From NCBI RefSeq assembly GCF_000516555.1, contig NZ_AZSJ01000003.1, positions 1,917,302 to 1,981,301 of the forward strand: a DNA stretch of 64,000 bases. Direction: 5' to 3'. This document shows, one piece after another, positions 1 to 7,429 of this stretch (its first letter is position 1; each line of letters starts with the position of its first letter). The stretch comes from Afipia sp. P52-10 (GTDB taxonomy: Bacteria > Pseudomonadota > Alphaproteobacteria > Rhizobiales > Xanthobacteraceae). The position numbers were made by a program, and so were the translations under genes. Under the pieces are notes generated by a model. It searched no databases. It was given only the letters and a program-made list of their open reading frames with translations, and was not told the origin of the DNA.

Positions 1-1
1 T

Positions 2-31
2 GGTGGTCTAAAGGCTGCTCATGCTGCGTGA
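2..31 (+). CDS. possible 3' end of an upstream gene (partial)
   Basis: An open frame entering from the left edge reads GGLKAAHAA and stops at TGA (29-31), 15 bases before the start of the molybdenum hydroxylase subunit. Such large subunits are usually preceded by the iron-sulfur or FAD subunit of the same enzyme, so this may be the tail of one of them. Nine residues are too few to identify a family. Confidence 0.3.
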   Translation, partial: GGLKAAHAA

Positions 32-46
32 GGAGCCGCGCGTCCC

Positions 47-2308
47 TTGGCGATCATCGGTCAATCCATTGCGCGTGTTGAAGACGCCAGGCTGCTGAGC
101 GGGAGCGGCCGGTTCACGGCGGATACCGCGCCTGTAGCCGCCGCGCATGCGGTGTTCGTCCGCTCGCCGCATGCCCATGCGCGGATCGTCGAGGTCGATG
201 TCGCTGCTGCGCGAACCGCGCCGGGTGTTCTCGCGGTGCTGACCGCAGCCGATGCGGAAGCCGCCGGGCTTGGATGGCTGCGCTGTCCGGCGACGCTGCC
301 CGGGCATGCGATCGTCGATCCAGGCCGGCCGATCCTCGCCCGGGAGCGGGCCCGCTTCGTCGGCGAGGCGGTCGCGTGCGTGGTCGCGGACACGCTGGCC
401 CACGCGATCGATGCTGCCGAACGGGTCGTCGTCGATTATCAGCCGCTGCCATCCGTCACCCGCACAGACGGCGCGATCGGCGGCGAGCCGCTCTGGCCGC
501 AGGCGCCCGGCAATGTCTGTTGCGACTGGTCGGCGGGCAATGCGGCCGCAGTCGAAGCCGCCTTCGCTGCGGCCGACCACGTTGTCAGTCTCGACATCGT
601 CAACAACCGCGTTGCGGTGGTGCCGCTCGAAACCCGCTGCGCATGGGCGAGCTTCGATCCGAAGCCGCAGCATTACCGTCTGCATGTGCCGAGCCAGGGC
701 GTCTTCTTCCTTCGCGATTGCCTGGCGAACGATGTGCTGAAGATCGCCCCGGAACGGCTCGACGTCATCACCGAAGACGTCGGCGGCGCGTTTGGCATGA
801 AGATATCGCCTTATCCGGAATATGCGTGTCTGTTATGGGCCGCGAAGGTTGCGAGCCGCCCGGTGGTCTGGATATCGGAGCGCACGGAATCGTTCCTGTC
901 GGATACTCACGCCCGCGATCACGTCACGCGCGCGTCGCTGGCGCTGGATGCGAAGGGGCGCTTTCTCGCGCTCAGGCACGATGTGATCGCCAACCTGGGC
1001 GCATATCCATCGGCGGTGTCGCCGACCGTGCCCACCCTCGGCTACGCGAAGATGGCGCCGAGCGTCTATCATATCCCGGCGATGCATATCCATGTGCGTG
1101 GCGTCTTCACCAACACGGCGCCGACGGATGCTTATCGCGGCGCCGGAAAGCCGGAGGCGCTGTTCGTGTTGGAGCGGCTGATCGATCGCGCCGCGCCCCA
1201 GCTTCGTCTCGATCCAGTCGTGTTGCGGCGTCGCAACCTGATTACGCCGCGCATGCTGCCTTACAAGACGGCGGCCGGGCAGACCTATGATGCAGGAGAT
1301 TTTGCGCAGGCGCTGGATCGCGCGCTGGTCCTTGGGCAGCGCGAGACCTTCGAGAAGCGCCGCAAGCAGGCAGCAAGGCTGCGGCGCCTGCGCGGATGGG
1401 GCATGGCCTTCTACATTCACGGGACCGGCGGCGATCCCAACGAGACCAGCCGCGTTGTCGCCGAACCCGCCGGCCGCCTCACTGCCACCACCAGCCGGCA
1501 GGATTCGGGCCAAGGCCATCGCACGGTCTATGCGCAGTTGCTTGCCGATCGGTTCGGCGTTCCGCTGCAGCAGATCGAAATCCGGCAGGGCGACAGCACG
1601 ACCGCGCTGCGCGGCGGCGGCACCGGCGGCTCGTCGTCGTTGATCATCGCCGGCGTCGCGATGATCGCCGCAGGCGAGGCGATGATCGCGCGGGCGACGG
1701 AGCTCGCCGCACAGCATCTCGAAGTTGCTGCGGGCGATGTGGAGTATCGCGATGGCACGTTCATCGTAAGGGGTACGGATGTCAGGCTCGACCTGTTCGA
1801 TCTCGCCGCGACAACGGGAGCGATCGAAGGCACGGCGACATTCGCCGAGAGCAATGCGAGTTATCCCTATGGCTGCCAAGTTGCGGAGGTGGAGATCGAT
1901 CCCGAAACCGGGTCGGTGATCCTCCTCAATCATCTGTCGGTCGATGATCTCGGCCGGGTGATCCATCCCGCGTCGGCGAAAGGCCAACTGGTCGGGGGCA
2001 TGGTGCAAGGATTGGGTCAGGCGCTGTGGGAGCACATCCGTTACGAGCCGGAATCGGGCCAACTGCTGACCGCATCGCTGATGGATTATGCATTGCCGCG
2101 GGCAGCCGATCTTCCGGCGGTCGATGCGGTGTTCATCGAAACGGCAACGCGCAACAACAGCCTCGGCGTGAAGGGGGCGGGTGAGTGCGGAACGATGGGG
2201 GCGGCACCCGCGGTGATGAACGCGATCGTCGATGCGCTGAAACCTTACGGCGTGCATCATGTCGACATGCCGGCCACGCCGGAGAAACTCTGGCGCCTTT
2301 GCCGGTGA
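47..2308 (+). CDS. xanthine dehydrogenase family molybdopterin-binding large subunit (CoxL form II type)
   Basis: This is a 753-residue molybdenum-cofactor-binding subunit of the xanthine oxidase/aldehyde oxidase family. The N-terminal a/b hammerhead domain covers roughly residues 12-120, followed by the two molybdopterin-binding domains. AYRGAGKPEA near residue 362 is the loop that in true CO dehydrogenase (form I) carries the active-site Cys; this version lacks it, so the protein is form II-like and its substrate is not CO by that criterion. GVKGAGE near residue 712 supplies the catalytic Glu of hydroxylases. The start is TTG at 47, because TGA at 29-31 closes the frame upstream and GAGGA lies 12 bases before it. 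The FeS and FAD subunits are probably off the left edge. The TRAP transporter downstream suggests an imported carboxylate or heteroaromatic substrate, which is inference. Confidence 0.9.
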   Translation: MAIIGQSIARVEDARLLSGSGRFTADTAPVAAAHAVFVRSPHAHARIVEVDVAAARTAPGVLAVLTAADAEAAGLGWLRCPATLPGHAIVDPGRPILARERARFVGEAVACVVADTLAHAIDAAERVVVDYQPLPSVTRTDGAIGGEPLWPQAPGNVCCDWSAGNAAAVEAAFAAADHVVSLDIVNNRVAVVPLETRCAWASFDPKPQHYRLHVPSQGVFFLRDCLANDVLKIAPERLDVITEDVGGAFGMKISPYPEYACLLWAAKVASRPVVWISERTESFLSDTHARDHVTRASLALDAKGRFLALRHDVIANLGAYPSAVSPTVPTLGYAKMAPSVYHIPAMHIHVRGVFTNTAPTDAYRGAGKPEALFVLERLIDRAAPQLRLDPVVLRRRNLITPRMLPYKTAAGQTYDAGDFAQALDRALVLGQRETFEKRRKQAARLRRLRGWGMAFYIHGTGGDPNETSRVVAEPAGRLTATTSRQDSGQGHRTVYAQLLADRFGVPLQQIEIRQGDSTTALRGGGTGGSSSLIIAGVAMIAAGEAMIARATELAAQHLEVAAGDVEYRDGTFIVRGTDVRLDLFDLAATTGAIEGTATFAESNASYPYGCQVAEVEIDPETGSVILLNHLSVDDLGRVIHPASAKGQLVGGMVQGLGQALWEHIRYEPESGQLLTASLMDYALPRAADLPAVDAVFIETATRNNSLGVKGAGECGTMGAAPAVMNAIVDALKPYGVHHVDMPATPEKLWRLCR

Positions 2309-2455
2309 AGGACAGCCGTGAATGCAAACCGGGCAACAGGTCTGCAAAACGGTCACGCTCACCCTAAAAGATAAGCGAGCGATCCGGAAAACCCACTTCC
2401 CAGCTTGCGAAATCCTGTCTTAGGATGCCTGCCTCAGGTGGAGGGGCGACTGCGG

Positions 2456-3013
2456 ATGCTGGGACGGCTGCTGCGCAAACTGCTCGACGGTCTCTACCTC
2501 GGCGCCGGCTGGCTCGCAGGCGTGTTTCTGATCGTCATCTTCCTTCTGATGATGGCGTTGTCCGCCGGACGGAAGTTCGGCATCAACATTCCGGCGGGCG
2601 ATGATTTCGCCGCCTGGTCGATGGCGGCGATGGCCTTCCTCGGGCTCGCGCACACGTTCAAGTCGGGGGAGATGATCCGCGTCGGCCTGCTGATCGATCG
2701 TTTTACCGGCCGCACGCGGCAGACGATTGAAATCGTCGCGCTGCTGATCGGCATCGGTTTCGCCGGTTACTTCACCTGGCACGCGATCAACTTCACTTAT
2801 TATTCATGGCTGACAAATGAGGTCGCCACCGGCGTCGTACCGCTGAAGATCTGGATTCCGCAGACCGCCTTCTCGGGTGGGCTTGCGATCCTGACCCTCG
2901 CCATGGTGGACGAACTGGTCTACGTGCTCGCCGGCCATAGGCCGCGTTACGAGAAGGAGCCACCAAAGACGGCCGAAGAAGCCGTCGAGCGCGCGGTCGC
3001 GAGCGCGGTATGA
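2456..3013 (+). CDS. TRAP transporter small permease (DctQ family)
   Basis: A 185-residue inner-membrane protein with four predicted transmembrane segments (about residues 14-36, 52-68, 85-108 and 128-150), the size and topology of DctQ small permeases of tripartite ATP-independent periplasmic transporters. I chose ATG 2456 because GGAGGGG ends nine bases upstream. A TTG at 2405 would add 17 residues without a better ribosome-binding site. The C-terminus is charged and cytoplasmic-like. It is followed after seven bases by the large permease and then by the binding protein, so a complete TRAP system is encoded as one operon. Confidence 0.9.
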   Translation: MLGRLLRKLLDGLYLGAGWLAGVFLIVIFLLMMALSAGRKFGINIPAGDDFAAWSMAAMAFLGLAHTFKSGEMIRVGLLIDRFTGRTRQTIEIVALLIGIGFAGYFTWHAINFTYYSWLTNEVATGVVPLKIWIPQTAFSGGLAILTLAMVDELVYVLAGHRPRYEKEPPKTAEEAVERAVASAV

Positions 3014-3020
3014 GGGCTTG

Positions 3021-4334
3021 ATGGCGGGCGCCCAGCTTCTGGAAATCGCTGCGCTGCTATTTGCCGTGTTGGCCGGTCTGCTCGCCGGCGGAGTCTGGAT
3101 CGCCATCAGCCTGCTGGCGGTCGGCTGGCTCGGCATGCTGTTCGTCGGAGGCATTCCCGCAGGGTCGGTGCTCGCGACCACGGTGTGGAGCAACAGTGCC
3201 AGTTGGGATTTGGCGGCGTTGCCGCTGTTCATCTGGATGGGCGAAATCCTGTTCCGCACGCGGTTGTCCGAGGAGATGTTTCGCGGCTTGGCGCCGTGGC
3301 TCGGCTGGCTTCCCGGCCGGCTGATGCATGTCAACGTCATCGCGTCGGGGCTGTTCGGCTCGGTCTCCGGGTCGTCGGCCGCGACCTGCGCGACGGTGGC
3401 GAAGATCGCGCTGCCGGAACTGAAGCGCCGCGGTTACGACGAGACGCTGAGCCTCGGCTCGCTCGCCGGCGCGGGCACGCTTGGCATTCTGATTCCACCG
3501 TCGATCACCATGGTCGTGTATGCGGTGGCTGCCAACGTCTCGATCGTGCAGCTCTTCCTTGCCGGCTTCCTGCCGGGCTTTCTGGTGATGGCGCTGTATT
3601 CCGGCTACATCGCGGGCTGGTCGGTAGCGCATGCGAACAAGATGCCGCCGTCCGAACCGCAGATGAGCTTCGCCGAAAAAATCCGGGAGTCGGCCAACCT
3701 CATTCCGCTGACGCTGCTGATCCTGCTGGTGTTCGCAGTGCTGATCACCGGCTGGGCGTCGGCGACTGAATGTGCAGCATGGGGCGTGCTTGGATCGCTG
3801 CTGATCGCCTGGTGGGGCGGCTCGCTGACAAGAGCCTCGTTTTGGCAAAGCGTGATGGGCACCACGCGGACGACCTGCATGATCATGCTGATCCTTGCCG
3901 GGGCCTCGTTCATGAAACAGTCGATGGGCTACACGGGGATCCCGCTTGCGCTCGCGGCCTGGGTCGACAGCCTGCAACTCAGTCCCTATGCGCTGATCGC
4001 CGCGCTGACGGTCATGTACATCGTGCTTGGAACCGCTCTCGACGGCATTTCGATGATCGTACTGACGACGGCGGTGGTGCTGCCGATGGTGCAGAAGGCC
4101 GGCTTCGATCTGGTTTGGTTCGGCATCTTCGTGGTGCTGATCGTGGAGATGGCCGAGGTCTCGCCGCCGGTCGGGTTCAACCTGTTCGTGCTGCAGACCA
4201 TGAGCGGCAAGGATTCCAACACGGTGGCGATCGCCGCGCTGCCGTTCTTTTTTCTGCTGGTGGTGGCCGTGGCCATCATCACGGCATTCCCGTCTATCGT
4301 CACCTGGCTGCCAAAGTATGTCTTTCCCGGATAG
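3021..4334 (+). CDS. TRAP transporter large permease (DctM family)
   Basis: A 437-residue polytopic membrane protein of the DctM family, the ion-coupled translocation subunit of TRAP transporters. The family landmarks are visible: SGSSAATCATVAKIALPELK after the third hydrophobic segment, the LIPPSITMVVYAV stretch, and a C-terminal half ending in the EMAEVSPPVGFNLFVLQ signature. ATG 3021 is preferred to an in-frame TTG at 3018; GAGGG at 3012-3016 serves as ribosome-binding site. It lies between the small permease and the solute-binding protein. The substrate cannot be read from the sequence; dicarboxylates and other organic acids are usual for the family. Confidence 0.93.
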   Translation: MAGAQLLEIAALLFAVLAGLLAGGVWIAISLLAVGWLGMLFVGGIPAGSVLATTVWSNSASWDLAALPLFIWMGEILFRTRLSEEMFRGLAPWLGWLPGRLMHVNVIASGLFGSVSGSSAATCATVAKIALPELKRRGYDETLSLGSLAGAGTLGILIPPSITMVVYAVAANVSIVQLFLAGFLPGFLVMALYSGYIAGWSVAHANKMPPSEPQMSFAEKIRESANLIPLTLLILLVFAVLITGWASATECAAWGVLGSLLIAWWGGSLTRASFWQSVMGTTRTTCMIMLILAGASFMKQSMGYTGIPLALAAWVDSLQLSPYALIAALTVMYIVLGTALDGISMIVLTTAVVLPMVQKAGFDLVWFGIFVVLIVEMAEVSPPVGFNLFVLQTMSGKDSNTVAIAALPFFFLLVVAVAIITAFPSIVTWLPKYVFPG

Positions 4335-4374
4335 CCGGCGAGGCTAGGATCGGGCCAATCGAGGGAGCGTTCGA

Positions 4375-5364
4375 ATGATCAATCGTAGAACCATCTTCGC
4401 GACTGTCGCTTGTTTCGCCATCGGTCTCGGTAGCGGCGTCAATCACGCAAGCGCGCAGACGACCTGGAATCTGCCGGCCGCCTATCCGGCCGACAATCCG
4501 CACACGGAAAATCTCGTCGCCTTCGCCAAGGACGTGGAGGCTGCAACTGGTGGCAAGCTGAAGGTCAACGTGCATGCCAATGCCTCTTTGTTCAAGGCTC
4601 CCGACATCAAGCGCGCGGTGGCGACCGGGCAGGCGCAGATGGGCGAGGTGCTGCTGTCGATCCACGAGAACGAGGATCCGGTGTTCGGTCTCGATGTCGT
4701 GCCGTTTCTGGCAACCAGCTTCCCCGAGGCGATGAAGCTCTATCAGGCATCGAAGCCTGCGATCGAGAAGAAGCTCGCCTCACAAGGGTTGATGTTGCTG
4801 TTTGCGGTGCCGTGGGCGCCGCAGGGCGTCTACACGAAGAAGGATCTCAACTCCGCGGCCGATATGAAGGGGCTGAAGTGGCGCGCCTACAATGTCGGAA
4901 CGAGCCGGATCGGCGAACTGGTCGGCGCACAGCCGGTGACGATCCAGGCGGCCGAGCTGCCGCAGGCGTTGGCGACAGGCATCGTCGATTCCTTCATGTC
5001 GTCGGGCGGCACGGGATACGACACCAAGGTCTGGGAGTCGCTGACGCACTTCTACGACGTGCAGGCCTGGATTCCGAAGAACGTCACCTTCGTCAACAAG
5101 GCGGCGTTCGATGCGCTCGACAAGCCGACCCAGGAGGCGATTCTGAAGGCGGCGGCCACGGCGGAAACCCGCGGCTGGAAGGCCTGGGAGGACAAGACGA
5201 GCTGGTATGTCGAGCAGCTCAAGGCGAAGGGCATGAAGGTGCAGCCGCCGAGCGCGACGCTGAAGGACGATTTCAAGAAGATCGGCGAGCAGCTGACCGA
5301 CGACTGGCTGAAGAAGGCGGGCGCCGATGGCAAGGCTCTGGTGGACGCCTATAAGAAGATGTAG
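4375..5364 (+). CDS. TRAP transporter solute-binding protein (DctP family)
   Basis: A 329-residue periplasmic protein with a Sec signal peptide (hydrophobic residues about 8-22, likely cleavage after ASA before QTTW) and the DctP fold. The conserved GLKWRAYNVGTSRIGELVGA region near residue 165 includes the Arg that in characterised DctP proteins binds the ligand carboxylate. It is the third gene of the TRAP operon, 40 bases after the large permease, with GAGGGAG upstream of the ATG. It would capture the substrate in the periplasm for the two permease subunits. Neighbouring molybdenum hydroxylase and LysR genes suggest a dedicated uptake and oxidation pathway, but the ligand is unknown. Confidence 0.93.
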   Translation: MINRRTIFATVACFAIGLGSGVNHASAQTTWNLPAAYPADNPHTENLVAFAKDVEAATGGKLKVNVHANASLFKAPDIKRAVATGQAQMGEVLLSIHENEDPVFGLDVVPFLATSFPEAMKLYQASKPAIEKKLASQGLMLLFAVPWAPQGVYTKKDLNSAADMKGLKWRAYNVGTSRIGELVGAQPVTIQAAELPQALATGIVDSFMSSGGTGYDTKVWESLTHFYDVQAWIPKNVTFVNKAAFDALDKPTQEAILKAAATAETRGWKAWEDKTSWYVEQLKAKGMKVQPPSATLKDDFKKIGEQLTDDWLKKAGADGKALVDAYKKM

Positions 5365-5388
5365 CGCGGCGCGCCTGTACCGCCGCGC
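5364..5388. terminator. hairpin between convergent dctP-type and lysR-type genes
   Basis: GCGCGGCG (5364-5371) and CGCCGCGC (5381-5388) form a perfect 8-bp stem in the 25 bases separating two convergent stop codons. There is no T-run, so its role as a bidirectional terminator is inferred from position. Confidence 0.55.
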
Positions 5389-5389
5389 A

Positions 5390-6325
5390 CTACCGGCGGG
5401 CCGCGAGATGCAGCGGCGGCGCGAGCGTCCCCTTGTCGCGACTGGCTGATGCTTTCAGCCAATCGCGAAAGGCTGCGATCTTCGGCTGATCGGCGGTCGC
5501 TTCCGGGCAAACGAGATAGAATCCGGCCGCCGACGGGATCACCAGATCGAACGGTACGACGAGGCGGCCCTGGGCGATATCCGCCTCCACATAGGCGGTG
5601 CGGCCCATGGCGATTCCAAGCCCATCGATCGCCGCCTGCACCGTCATGAAGATCAGGTCAAAGGTCAGTCCGGGATGCTGCGAGGGATTGGCGGATTTGC
5701 CCGCTGCGGTCAGCCACACACGCCAGTCGTCCTCATAGGCATCGCTGGTGTGGAGCAGCGTGAAGTTGGCGAGGTCATCGACGTTGCGCAGCGGGTGACG
5801 GCCCTTCAGCAGCGCCGGGCTGCAAACCGGAAACATCTCGTCCGCCATCAGCCAGTCGGACCGCAGCCCCGGCCAGTGGCCGAGGCCATACCGGATTCCC
5901 GCATCGACACCTTCGCGTTCGAAATCGATCAGCGCGGTGGACGTCGTCACCCGCACATCGATCGTGGGATGTAGGTCCTGGAATTTCGACAGGCGCGGCA
6001 CCAGCCATTTCGCCGCGAGCGAGGCCAGCGTGCTGACGATCAGCACATTCGCGTTTTCCCGCTGCTTCAGTCGCTCGGTGGCGAGCCGAAGATCCTGGAA
6101 AGCGGCGCGGATGCCCGGCAGGTACTCGCGGGCCTCGGTGGTCAGGACCAATGTCCGGTTCTGCCGGACGAAGAGGCGGAGACCCAGTTCGTCTTCCAGA
6201 CGTTTGATCTGATGGCTGATCGCCGTCTGCGTGACGTTCAATTCCGCCGCGGCCTTCGTGAAACTCATATGCCGGGCGGCGGCTTCGAAGGCGCGTAATC
6301 CGTTCAGCGAGGGCAGCCTGGACAT
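5390..6325 (-). CDS. LysR-family transcriptional regulator (GcvA subtype)
   Basis: A 311-residue regulator. The N-terminal winged helix-turn-helix (residues 5-64, recognition region SFTKAAAELNVTQTAISHQI) and the ALIDFEREGVDAGIRYG and GLGIAMG stretches are typical of GcvA-like LysR proteins. The C-terminal two-lobed effector-binding domain starts near residue 92. It converges with the TRAP operon, which it may control, though its own promoter faces the DUF1127 gene. The promoter region carries repeated ATGAG/CTCAT half-sites (listed separately), one of which overlaps its start codon, consistent with autorepression. The effector is unknown. Confidence 0.9.
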   Translation of the reverse strand: MSRLPSLNGLRAFEAAARHMSFTKAAAELNVTQTAISHQIKRLEDELGLRLFVRQNRTLVLTTEAREYLPGIRAAFQDLRLATERLKQRENANVLIVSTLASLAAKWLVPRLSKFQDLHPTIDVRVTTSTALIDFEREGVDAGIRYGLGHWPGLRSDWLMADEMFPVCSPALLKGRHPLRNVDDLANFTLLHTSDAYEDDWRVWLTAAGKSANPSQHPGLTFDLIFMTVQAAIDGLGIAMGRTAYVEADIAQGRLVVPFDLVIPSAAGFYLVCPEATADQPKIAAFRDWLKASASRDKGTLAPPLHLAARR

Positions 6326-6382
6326 GAGCTGATCTCATACATGAGATATCCTCATATATAAGCCGACAAAGTGTCGTTTGTC
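6324..6382. promoter_or_regulatory. palindromic operator cluster upstream of the LysR gene
   Basis: Four pentamers alternate in orientation: ATGAG (6324), CTCAT (6334), ATGAG (6341), CTCAT (6351). The middle pair forms ATCTCAT-AC-ATGAGAT. A second perfect inverted repeat, GACAAA-N6-TTTGTC, spans 6365-6382. Both lie in the divergent region between the LysR gene and the DUF1127 gene, where LysR proteins normally bind. Binding is inferred. Confidence 0.5.
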
Positions 6383-6439
6383 AAAGCTGCGCCGCAGCAA
6401 GATATTGACCCCAACAAATGGCTTCCTATGGAGATGGCG

Positions 6440-6643
6440 ATGTCTGCTCTGACATCTCGCTTTGTGACAAATTTTCATGTTCTCGATGGTCTTTCCCGTA
6501 TTGCGCAGACGCTAGAGGTTTGGCGTGAGCGCGCCCGCAGCCGGCACGAGCTCGCGCAGTGGTCCGAGCGGGAGCTGCACGACATCGGCGTCTCGGCGGC
6601 AAGCGTGGCCGATGAGATCAACAAGCCGTTCTGGCGCGCCTGA
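6440..6643 (+). CDS. DUF1127 domain-containing small protein
   Basis: A 67-residue basic protein ending in the DUF1127 signature: WRERARSRHELAQWSERELH followed by DIGVSA and a terminal KPFWR. In alphaproteobacteria some small DUF1127 proteins have been linked to RNA metabolism and to phosphate and carbon homeostasis; no role can be assigned here. ATG 6440 is chosen because GGAG (6430-6433) lies six bases before it; two further in-frame ATGs (6428, 6434) and a GTG at 6371 would give longer forms with poor ribosome-binding sites. It is divergent from the LysR gene. An 11-base palindrome, TTTGTGACAAA, lies inside its 5' end at 6461-6471. Confidence 0.8.
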   Translation: MSALTSRFVTNFHVLDGLSRIAQTLEVWRERARSRHELAQWSERELHDIGVSAASVADEINKPFWRA

Positions 6644-6734
6644 TCGATCAGCACGCGGGAGGGCCGCGACGTGCCGGGGCCTTCGGTGCACAATCCTTCG
6701 ACGTACGGCCGCAAACGGTCCGCGGGAGATGGCG

Positions 6735-7343
6735 ATGTTTGACATCCGAGCCAGCGCGTTACGGTCGTTTGCCGACGTCATCCGTCTGCCGTCGGGGCAG
6801 AAGCTCATTGTGCGCTTCGTCGAGCCGGAAGATGTCGAATCCCTGCAAGCCTACTTGCATGCGCTGTCGCGCCCATCCCACTACAATCGCTTCCTCGGCG
6901 CAGTGCGGGCGCTCTCGGGCAAGGAGCTCGATCGCATAGTGCGGATCGGCGAGGAGCGTCGTTTCGCGGTAATCGCCGAGCTTCAGGTTGATGGGCGGCC
7001 GCTCATTGTGGGCGAAGCGCGCTATGCGTTCGATCCAACATGGCGACAGGTCGAGTTCGGCATGTCGATCGGCGAGGCGTGGCGGCGGCGCGGCATGGGG
7101 TCGGCTCTGATCGCCAACCTGGAGTGCCGGGCGGCCGCGTCTGGCGCCGTCAATCTGTTCGGGGAGGCGCTGCGGACTAACGAAGCGATGATCGCGCTGG
7201 CGCGCAAAGCCGGCTTCTCACTCAAGCACGCGCCGGACGACTGGCGGCTGTCGCGCTTCGAGAAGAAACTCGGTTCCGCCGTAAACGAGATTCCGTGTCC
7301 GGGATCGCGGCGTGTCGCCGCGGCGCTCGCTGCGGCTGGTTAG
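6735..7343 (+). CDS. GNAT family N-acetyltransferase
   Basis: A 202-residue GNAT protein. The acetyl-CoA-binding motif A is visible as a beta strand (WRQVEFGMSIGEAWRRRGMG, the R/Q-x-x-G-x-G/A type pyrophosphate loop) followed by an amphipathic helix around residues 105-145, with a GFSLKHAP beta-bulge region later. The target (protein, small amine or antibiotic) cannot be read from the sequence. The start is ATG 6735 because GGGAG ends six bases before it. The bases around the start are the same 14-base box that precedes the DUF1127 gene. The C-terminal 20 residues are Ala/Arg-rich and probably disordered. Confidence 0.85.
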   Translation: MFDIRASALRSFADVIRLPSGQKLIVRFVEPEDVESLQAYLHALSRPSHYNRFLGAVRALSGKELDRIVRIGEERRFAVIAELQVDGRPLIVGEARYAFDPTWRQVEFGMSIGEAWRRRGMGSALIANLECRAAASGAVNLFGEALRTNEAMIALARKAGFSLKHAPDDWRLSRFEKKLGSAVNEIPCPGSRRVAAALAAAG

Positions 7344-7429
7344 CGCCTCGTGCCGGCTGATTGAATCGGAGCCGAACGCTCACGCCACTGGGCTCATCGT
7401 CCGGCGCGCCGACGTCTCACCCACATGGC

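Noticed and set aside
833-2362. Long open frame antisense to the molybdenum hydroxylase gene
   Set aside because: Arg/His-rich composition typical of antisense frames in GC-rich genes; the plus-strand protein is an unmistakable family member.
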